Below are positions 58,436 through 64,000 of a DNA stretch of 64,000 nucleotides, piece after piece. The stretch lies in assembly GCA_963702075.1 (NCBI GenBank), contig OY969703.1, forward strand, positions 2,108,001 through 2,172,000. Reading direction: 5' to 3'. How positions within the stretch are numbered: position 1 is the first letter of the stretch; the number at the start of each line of letters is the position of its first letter. The notes beneath the pieces were generated by a model that searched no databases, had not been told where the DNA came from, and saw only the letters and a list, made by a program, of their open reading frames with translations. Made by a program: the position numbers and the translations under genes. The stretch comes from VAYN01 sp963702075. GTDB lineage: Bacteria; Actinomycetota; Thermoleophilia; Solirubrobacterales; 70-9.

Positions 58436-59035
58436 ATGAACAGGCTCGAGTCGAGGTCAGAGCGGGCTCAATCGATGGATCGATCCGGCGCCGACAGCGC
58501 ACTGGTCAGGGAGGCCGTCGCCCGGGCCAAGAACAACGATTCCGAAGCGCTCCACTTCCTCTACGTGCGGTATTCGCCCGAGGTCCTGCGTTACGTCCGC
58601 AAGCTGGTCCAAGACGACTACGAGGCCGAGGACATCACCCAGAACGTCTTCATGAAGCTGATGCGGGTGATCGACAAGTACGAGCCGCGCGAGGTTCCGT
58701 TCGCGGCCTGGATCCTGCGCGTCGCCCGCAACGCCGCCCTCGACTACCTGCGGGCGCGGCGCACCACTCCCACCGACGAAGTGCGGATCGAGGACGACGA
58801 ACGTGGTCGCATCGCCCGCGAGCGTGGACAGGATCTGCGCCAGGCGCTCGAGGGCCTGCCGGAGGAACAGCGCGACGTCCTCATCCTCCGCCACATCATC
58901 GGCCTCTCGCCCGTCGAGATCGCCTCGGTCCTCGGCAAGACCGAAAGCTCGGTGCACGGACTGCACCACCGCGGCCGTCTCAGCCTGCAGAGCTCCCTGC
59001 AGAAGCTGGGCGCAAGCCCGGTAATCGCCGGCTAG
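58436..59035 (+). CDS. ECF-type RNA polymerase sigma factor
   Basis: A 199-residue sigma-70-family factor. Region 2 is LHFLYVRYSPEVLRYVRKLV with DDYEAEDITQNVFMKLMRV; region 4 is LPEEQRDVLILRHIIGLSPV with EIASVLGKTESSVHGLHHRG. ATG 58436 follows AAGGAG. No anti-sigma factor gene is adjacent; instead it is flanked by two related small proteins, one divergent and one convergent, which might act as regulators. Its TAG stop shares the CTAG palindrome with the convergent gene's stop. Confidence 0.92.
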   Translation: MNRLESRSERAQSMDRSGADSALVREAVARAKNNDSEALHFLYVRYSPEVLRYVRKLVQDDYEAEDITQNVFMKLMRVIDKYEPREVPFAAWILRVARNAALDYLRARRTTPTDEVRIEDDERGRIARERGQDLRQALEGLPEEQRDVLILRHIIGLSPVEIASVLGKTESSVHGLHHRGRLSLQSSLQKLGASPVIAG

Positions 59036-59406
59036 CGTCCGCCTTCTTCTTCGGCTTGCAGCTCCTCGGCGATGCGCCGGGTCAGTCGACCCTCGTCCCT
59101 GGCGGCGCCGTAGTAGAAGGCGGCGTGCTGGAGCAGCTCCTCGGGTTTCACCTGCTGCCGCTCGGCCTCGGCGCGGAGCTGCTGCCAGAGCTCGTCTTCG
59201 ATGTTCACCTCGCGTCCCTCCTCCGCTCTGGCCTTCCCGTTCAGGAACGAGGGGTACCGCCAGTCGAGCTGGTCGTCATCGCCCTCCTCGAGGTAGAAGC
59301 GGATAGCCCGCGGTAGCAGTAGGGAAAGGCGATCGGGATCGGGGTCTGCGGACGCCGCCAGCGAGTGCGCGGCCAGTGCTCCGAGCTTTACTTGGACGGC
59401 GGGCAC
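59032..59406 (-). CDS. Small protein related to the one at 57882-58187
   Basis: A 124-residue protein. The N-terminus has AAHSLAASADPDPDRLSLLL and RAIRFYLEEGDDDQLDWRYP; the C-terminal part, EVNIEDELWQQLRAEAERQQ with PEELLQHAAFYYGAARDEG, has a strand-helix-helix pattern like a ribbon-helix-helix fold. It shares this pattern with 57882-58187. Both frame the ECF sigma gene, suggesting a functional set. Its stop overlaps the sigma factor stop by 4 nt. Confidence 0.65.
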   Translation of the reverse strand: MPAVQVKLGALAAHSLAASADPDPDRLSLLLPRAIRFYLEEGDDDQLDWRYPSFLNGKARAEEGREVNIEDELWQQLRAEAERQQVKPEELLQHAAFYYGAARDEGRLTRRIAEELQAEEEGGR

Positions 59407-59541
59407 GGGGAGACGGTTTTTATCTACTTGGGTACGACGAGATGTTGAGTTGATATTAGAGCGGTAAACCGACCTAGATCAAAGTCACCCTGAGTTCAGG
59501 GTACACCGGCGCAGAGAGCTCTCAACAGACGTCGCCGCCAA

Positions 59542-60282
59542 TTACGTTTCTTCGCCCAAGGCCCCCAGTCCCACGTCCCAGCTGACGACCTTGCCGCCGC
59601 CCGCTTCGACCAGGGCTTTCGCCACCTTTCGCGCTTCGTTGAGGCGCTGCTCCCCGATGTCGGTTCCGAGGCCGACGCCCGCGAAGTACACCTTCGCCCC
59701 GGCGAGCCCACCGAGGAGGGGACCGAACGTCTTCACGTATTCCCGTTCCTCCTTCCGGGGGACCCCGTCGGAGACCCGGAGCAGCTTGTCCCACCAGACG
59801 CCGTCGGTGAGCACGTAGGCTTCGCAGGGGCCAGGGTCCACTGCGCACTGGCGCGCGATCACGCCGAGGATCTTCGCCAGCGGCGTCCCCGGGTGGGGGC
59901 TGTTCTCTTCCAGAACGGTGGTGAAATCCGGCTCCAGCTCCCTCGCCCGGTGGGCGGCTGCTTCTTTCTCGAGCGCTTCGTCGAGTTCGCCGTGGGGCTT
60001 CAGCACTTCCGTGATCGGCCACTTGACGGTGCCGGTGGCGTTGTAGCCGCAGGCATCGACGTAGAGCCGCCCGCCCTTCCGCACCGCCGCTTCGGCGACC
60101 GAGATCAGGTCCGGCATGTATTCGTCCCGCACCTCTTCGGTCGACTGGGTCGAATCGACGCAGACGACGAAAGCCGTGAGGTCCTCGTCCGAGCCGCCGC
60201 AGGCGCCGAGGCCGATCGTCGCGGCGAAGAGAAGGGCGGCCAGCGCCGCCCCCATCGCCGAATGGCCGGGACCGCGGCTCAC
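59542..60282 (-). CDS. Lipoprotein with von Willebrand factor A-like domain
   Basis: A 246-residue lipoprotein. The signal ends in the lipobox IGLGAC. The mature part has FVVCVDSTQSTEEVRDEYMP, close to the DxSxS MIDAS motif, and later CEAYVLTDGVWWD, matching the vWA TDG strand. The C-terminus KVYFAGVGLGTDIGEQRLNE continues the Rossmann-like fold. Its ATG overlaps the stop of the large membrane protein gene, so both are made together. It may bind a partner in a metal-dependent way at the outer membrane face. Confidence 0.75.
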   Translation of the reverse strand: MSRGPGHSAMGAALAALLFAATIGLGACGGSDEDLTAFVVCVDSTQSTEEVRDEYMPDLISVAEAAVRKGGRLYVDACGYNATGTVKWPITEVLKPHGELDEALEKEAAAHRARELEPDFTTVLEENSPHPGTPLAKILGVIARQCAVDPGPCEAYVLTDGVWWDKLLRVSDGVPRKEEREYVKTFGPLLGGLAGAKVYFAGVGLGTDIGEQRLNEARKVAKALVEAGGGKVVSWDVGLGALGEET

Positions 60283-61835
60283 GCGTGCTCCCGGGCGGAG
60301 CCGCCGTTCTTGGAGGGAGGCGGGCTGTCCGCCTCCTCCTCCTCCCGCGCGCGGCGCCCGAGCCGTTCGATTTCCGTTGCCCGCGGCGACTCTTTCGGCA
60401 GCGGTCTGTCCCGCACCTCGGCCACGTAGTCCTGCTCCACGATCTCCACTTCGGAGGTGCTTTCGGTGTCCTTGCCGGCTCCGGAGACGAGCCGTCCCAC
60501 CCAGATCGCGAGCAGGACGCTGAGGCCTGCGGTCGCCGTGAACGTGACGCTGCTGGTCGCGGCGTAAGTGACCCCAGCGGTCAGGACGGCAAGGGTGAGG
60601 CCCGGGTGCAGAATCCAGGCGAGCGAGCGGAAGTCGAAGGCCGCTTCGCGGATGCGGGTGAAGCTCCAGTACCGCAGGCCGGCCTCCACCTCCGCCCTGC
60701 GGTTCAGGTACTCCACCTCCAGCAGCGGCTTCAGGTACTCCGCCTGGAGGCGGTCCCGCTCGGCCTGTGCTGCGGCCACGGCCTCACGTGAGGCGAGCCG
60801 CGCCTCCGCCGCCCGGCGCCGGATCGGCGCCTCCCCGACCTCGCGGTGCGCCCGCTCGGCATCCTCGCGCAGTTTGGCCGCTTTCTCCCGGTAGCCCTTC
60901 TCGCCCACCTGGGCCTCCTTGAAGCGGCGAGAAAGCAGGCGCCCGTCCGCGCGGGCGATGTAGGAAAAGCAGCACGCCGCCGCGCCGATGAAGAAGAGGA
61001 TCTGGGCGAGGGTGAAAAAGCCAGGCGAGGAGACGGGCAGGCCGTCCATCTTCGCCAGCTTGTCCAGGCTGTCCGCACGGAAGATCCCGAGGGCGACGAA
61101 GAAGAAGATCGTCAGCAGCACCAACATGGCGATCGCGATCGCCACTCGCTCGGCAGGCGCCTTGAAGGTCCCGCGGCCTCGAACCATCGCGGCCGCCAGC
61201 GCCCAGCCGACGACGTCGCCGATGACCACCACCCCTGCCCCGAGCAGGACAGCGGTGACCCAGTGCTCTTCGTTGCTGCCGGTCAGCAGGGCCAGCGCCT
61301 GATGGAGGATCAGGATGTCGACTGCGAAGAGAACTGCGCTGGCCAGAACCAGCAGGAAGGCGTCGGCCCGCGAACCGCGCAGGGCCGGCGGCAGGGCCAT
61401 CCGTTCGTCCTCCGCCGCCTGCATCTTGTCGGCAAAGCCGTCGGCCTTGTCCTCTTCCACCACCGCACGTGCCTCGCATACCGTCGCGCGCCGAGCCTGC
61501 TCGCTGATCCGGGGCTCGCTGGTGGCAATCTCGACGGCATCGGCGGAGTCCTCCTGGCGGCGCCGCACTTCGTGACCAAGTGCCCGCCAGTCGCCGAATT
61601 TCCCGGTCCCCTCCTGCAGCCGCTGCAGCCCAAGGCGGCGCACCACTCGTTCGCCGAGGTCGTGGGCCCAGTCGAGGGTCCAGCGGTCCATGAACCGGTC
61701 GTCCTGCTTCTCGGGGAGGCCCTGCTCCCTGACCGCAGGGTCGACCTCGACGTCTTTTGCCCTGGCAAGTGCCTCGGGCTGGAGCAGCGTCGGCTTACCG
61801 TTCGTGCTCTCCTCGACCCTCGATTTCACTGCCAT
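60279..61835 (-). CDS. Large membrane protein with central coiled coil
   Basis: A 518-residue protein starting at ATG 61835 with GAGGAG upstream. Residues about 165-295 contain four membrane helices (AFLLVLASAVLFAVDILILH, VTAVLLGAGVVVIGDVVGWA, IAIAMLVLLTIFFFVALGIF, FFTLAQILFFIGAAACCFSY). A charged coiled coil follows (YREKAAKLREDAERAHREVG), then two more helices near residues 415-450 and an acidic tail. No enzymatic motif is evident. It forms an operon with the vWA lipoprotein. Function unknown. Confidence 0.7.
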   Translation of the reverse strand: MAVKSRVEESTNGKPTLLQPEALARAKDVEVDPAVREQGLPEKQDDRFMDRWTLDWAHDLGERVVRRLGLQRLQEGTGKFGDWRALGHEVRRRQEDSADAVEIATSEPRISEQARRATVCEARAVVEEDKADGFADKMQAAEDERMALPPALRGSRADAFLLVLASAVLFAVDILILHQALALLTGSNEEHWVTAVLLGAGVVVIGDVVGWALAAAMVRGRGTFKAPAERVAIAIAMLVLLTIFFFVALGIFRADSLDKLAKMDGLPVSSPGFFTLAQILFFIGAAACCFSYIARADGRLLSRRFKEAQVGEKGYREKAAKLREDAERAHREVGEAPIRRRAAEARLASREAVAAAQAERDRLQAEYLKPLLEVEYLNRRAEVEAGLRYWSFTRIREAAFDFRSLAWILHPGLTLAVLTAGVTYAATSSVTFTATAGLSVLLAIWVGRLVSGAGKDTESTSEVEIVEQDYVAEVRDRPLPKESPRATEIERLGRRAREEEEADSPPPSKNGGSAREHA

Positions 61836-62029
61836 TGACGTCTCCTCTTTTAGTCGCAATTGGGGACAAAAAGCGACGGGAGAGTAACAGCAGTTTTCAA
61901 CCTTTGTTCGTTTTAAATCTCATAATTAGTCCAGGACGTATGTTCGAAAAAGAAATAGTGGTGTAGCCCACTATCGAGAAGTGAGTAAAAAAACTTCGGT
62001 GTCAGTGTGGTGGTGCCGGTACTACGCCG

Positions 62030-63187
62030 TCAGCTCATCGCCCGGGCAATGACCACGCGCTGGATCTCGTTGGTGCCCTCGTAGATCTGGGTGATCTTGG
62101 CGTCGCGCATCATCCGCTCGACCGGGTACTCGTTGACGTAGCCGTAGCCGCCGAGGACCTGGATCGCCTCGACCGTCACCTTCATCGCGTTGTCAGAGGC
62201 GATCAGCTTCGCCATCGAGGTCCACTTGCCGAGGTCGGCCGGGCGCTCGGAGCGGTCGGCCATCGAGCAGGCTTTGTAGAGGAGCTCGCGGGCGGCGGCG
62301 GTGCCGGCCTCCATGTCGGCGAGCTTGAACTGGATCGCCTGCAGCTGGTTGATCGGCTTGCCGAAAGCGATCCGCTCCTTCGCGTAGCCGTTGGCGTAGT
62401 CCGTCGCGCCCTGGGCGATTCCGACCGCCTGGGCGCCGGCGCCGAGCCGGGTGCGCTCGAGCGTGCCGAGGGCGACGCGGAGGCCGTCGCCCTCGCCGCC
62501 GATCAGGTTCTCGGCGGGGACACGGACGTCGGTGAAGCTCGGCGAGCCGGTCGGCGAGCCTTTGATCCCGAGCTTGTGCTCGAGCTTGCCGGGGTCGAAG
62601 CCGGGCGCGTCCTTCTCGACCACGAAGGCGCTGGTGCGGCGGTTCTCGCGGTCGGTGGTCGCGAAGACGACGTAGAAGTCGGCGATCGTCGCATTGGAGA
62701 TCCACGCCTTCTGGCCGTTGATCACCCAATCGTCGCCGTCACGGACGGCGCTGGTCCGCATCGCCGCCGGGTCCGACCCCGCCTCCGGCTCCGACAGCGC
62801 GAAGGCCGGCGACCACTCGCCGCTGGCGCACTTCGGCAGCCACCTCTGCTTCTGCTCCTCGGAACCGAAGAGCTGGATCGGCAGCGTCCCCAGCTCCTGC
62901 ACCATCAGCATCAGGGCGCTGGAAGCACAGGCCTTGGCCAACTCCTCGACGGCCATCTGCAGCACCAGCGTCCCGGTGCCGGTACCGCCGTAGGCCTCGT
63001 CGAAGGGCAGCCCGAGCACGTCATGGGAGGCGAGCAACTCGCGGACGTCCCAGGCGTATTCGCTCTTGCGATCGATGTCCCCTGCCCGCGGCGCGACCTT
63101 GTCTTGCGCCAACCGCCGGACCATGTCGCGCAGATCGAGCGCCTCTTGGGAGATCTCGTAGGCGGGGGTGACGGTGTCGACGCTCAT
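62030..63187 (-). CDS. Acyl-CoA dehydrogenase
   Basis: A 385-residue FAD-dependent dehydrogenase. Motifs include FALSEPEAGSDPAAMRTSAV, WVINGQKAWISNA, the arginine region KERIAFGKPINQLQAIQFKL and the C-terminal QVLGGYGYVNEYPVERMMRD followed by QIYEGTNEIQRVV, whose Glu is the catalytic base in short/medium-chain enzymes. It is a different lineage from 20117-21256. Its substrate is likely a short-chain acyl-CoA; proximity to an acyl-CoA mutase gene hints at branched-chain or propionate metabolism. Confidence 0.93.
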   Translation of the reverse strand: MSVDTVTPAYEISQEALDLRDMVRRLAQDKVAPRAGDIDRKSEYAWDVRELLASHDVLGLPFDEAYGGTGTGTLVLQMAVEELAKACASSALMLMVQELGTLPIQLFGSEEQKQRWLPKCASGEWSPAFALSEPEAGSDPAAMRTSAVRDGDDWVINGQKAWISNATIADFYVVFATTDRENRRTSAFVVEKDAPGFDPGKLEHKLGIKGSPTGSPSFTDVRVPAENLIGGEGDGLRVALGTLERTRLGAGAQAVGIAQGATDYANGYAKERIAFGKPINQLQAIQFKLADMEAGTAAARELLYKACSMADRSERPADLGKWTSMAKLIASDNAMKVTVEAIQVLGGYGYVNEYPVERMMRDAKITQIYEGTNEIQRVVIARAMS

Positions 63188-63512
63188 TCGTTCCTCTCGT
63201 TCTTCGCTGCGGTCTGGGAGTGGAGCCGGAAGATGTCTAGCAGGGGAAAGTCTCCAGAGGAACCTAGAAAGGCCTCGGTGCCTTCGCAGCGTGTGCGATA
63301 ACCCCGCGATGGTGATTTATAGATCGGCCCTCGATCAAGAAGAGGAGGGCAGCGGCGCTCACGACTATCCGTCGCCTTCGCCATCGCTCTCTTTGTTGTT
63401 CCTTTTGCTCGTCATGTGGTCATTAGGAACAGAAGTGGGAGCTTGCCGACCGGGACGCCGCTGGGAAACGTGCGCATAGCCCGCCAAACGTGCGGCATCT
63501 GGAGACGGCTTC
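63188..63512. other. Intergenic region of 325 bp
   Basis: This gap between the acyl-CoA mutase stop and the acyl-CoA dehydrogenase start contains only short frames without binding sites or family similarity. The dehydrogenase promoter should lie here on the minus strand, but no convincing -35/-10 pair stands out. I see no RNA gene. Confidence 0.5.
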
Positions 63513-64000
63513 CTAAAACACGGGTGACTCGGTGTAGGTGCCGAAGACCTCTTGCATCGCCGCGATCATCTCGCCCTCGGTGGCCTGCGCGCGGGCTGCC
63601 TCGATGATCGGCGGCATCAGGTTGGCCTCGGTGGCGGCGGCGCGCTTTAGCTCGGCTAGGGCCGACTCCACCGCGGCGCCGTCGCGGGCGGCTTTGGTCG
63701 CGGCCAGGCGCTCGACCTGCTTACGTTCCAGCGAGGGGTCGATGCGGAGGATCGGCGTCTCCTCTTCGTCGTCTGAGGTGAAGTCGTTGACGCCGACGAC
63801 GATGCGCTTGCGCTCGTTCAGCTCCTGCTGGTAGGTGAAAGAGGACTCGGCGATCTCGCGCTGGGGGAAGTTGCGGCGGATCGCCTCGACCATCCCCCCC
63901 AGCTCGTCGATCCGGGCGAAGTACTCATAGGCGCTGCGCTCGATCTCGTCGGTCAGCTTCTCGACGAACCAGGAGCCGCCGAGCGGATCGGCGGTGTTGG
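63513..64000 (-). CDS. Acyl-CoA mutase large subunit (methylmalonyl-CoA mutase family), 3' part
   Basis: The last 162 residues of a B12-dependent mutase large subunit; the rest lies beyond the right edge. The visible part begins NTADPLGGSWFVEKLTDEIE, continues YFARIDELGGMVEAIRRNFP and RKRIVVGVNDFTSDDEEETP, and ends EVFGTYTESPVF, the standard end of the separate large subunit lacking the B12-binding domain. The B12-binding small subunit gene would be elsewhere. Confidence 0.93.
   Translation of the reverse strand, partial: NTADPLGGSWFVEKLTDEIERSAYEYFARIDELGGMVEAIRRNFPQREIAESSFTYQQELNERKRIVVGVNDFTSDDEEETPILRIDPSLERKQVERLAATKAARDGAAVESALAELKRAAATEANLMPPIIEAARAQATEGEMIAAMQEVFGTYTESPVF

Noticed and set aside
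63184..63384. Short minus-strand frame upstream of the acyl-CoA dehydrogenase
   Set aside because: Overlaps the dehydrogenase start, has no ribosome-binding site and no recognisable sequence pattern.

Overview
The window is a 64 kb piece of a high-GC chromosome whose gene types (acyl-CoA dehydrogenases, 3-methylcrotonyl-CoA carboxylase, an acyl-CoA mutase large subunit, PucR, baeRF and DUF2188 proteins), frequent GTG/TTG starts, 4-nt stop/start overlaps and leaderless-looking promoters suggest an actinobacterium. My best guess is class Thermoleophilia (Solirubrobacterales or relatives). That placement is inference; no rRNA, tRNA or marker gene is present to prove it. I see no CRISPR array and no classical insertion sequence.

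Layout. 0-6.4 kb: housekeeping and small genes (methyltransferase edge, OafA-like acyltransferase, alpha/beta hydrolase, STAS protein, DUF1360 protein, phosphoesterase). 6.5-7.5 kb: an AbiEi-like/DUF559 nuclease gene framed exactly by two inverted copies of a 51-bp palindrome; a third copy lies at 19.1 kb. 7.6-12.7 kb: a decayed ferritin-like gene, then a minus-strand run of stress-type genes (baeRF, CsbD-like, coiled coil, CDGSH, haem-oxygenase-like, glycosyltransferase). 13-15.3 kb: arsenic genes (aquaporin, ArsR, ArsC) and an ArsR/SRPBCC pair. 15.4-17.5 kb: lipoprotein, PhzF protein, secreted protein, HicAB. 17.6-21.9 kb: leucine/isovalerate catabolism (carboxylase beta subunit, HMG-CoA lyase, isovaleryl-CoA-type dehydrogenase) with a divergent TetR regulator. 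22-25.5 kb: PAP2 phosphatase, sulfotransferase, and an AT-richer islet with a toxin-antitoxin pair.

25.6-37.6 kb is a surface-polysaccharide locus (Wzx flippase, Wzz-like protein, two paralogous sulfotransferases around a Wzy-type ligase/polymerase, two paralogous secreted proteins, nucleotidyltransferase-like protein, GT2, GT4), predicted to make a sulfated polymer. 37.7-42.6 kb is accessory (VapBC, secreted protein, PucR regulator, small genes, HigB plus HigA-ImmA). 42.7-50 kb is a second polysaccharide block (fused Alg14/Alg13-type glycosyltransferase, two aldo/keto reductase-like proteins, Gfo/Idh/MocA and GMC oxidoreductases, polyprenyl glycosylphosphotransferase).

50.8-56.9 kb is a complete lasso-peptide cluster: precursor, cyclase, B1 recognition protein, B2 peptidase, ABC exporter and two HPr-kinase-like proteins. 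Its 35-residue predicted core is Gly/Pro-rich and long for the class. 57-64 kb holds a secreted protein, an ECF sigma factor flanked by two related small proteins, a membrane coiled-coil/vWA-lipoprotein pair, an acyl-CoA dehydrogenase and the 3' end of an acyl-CoA mutase gene.

The strongest candidates for undescribed biology are the palindrome-framed nuclease unit and the two-kinase lasso cluster.
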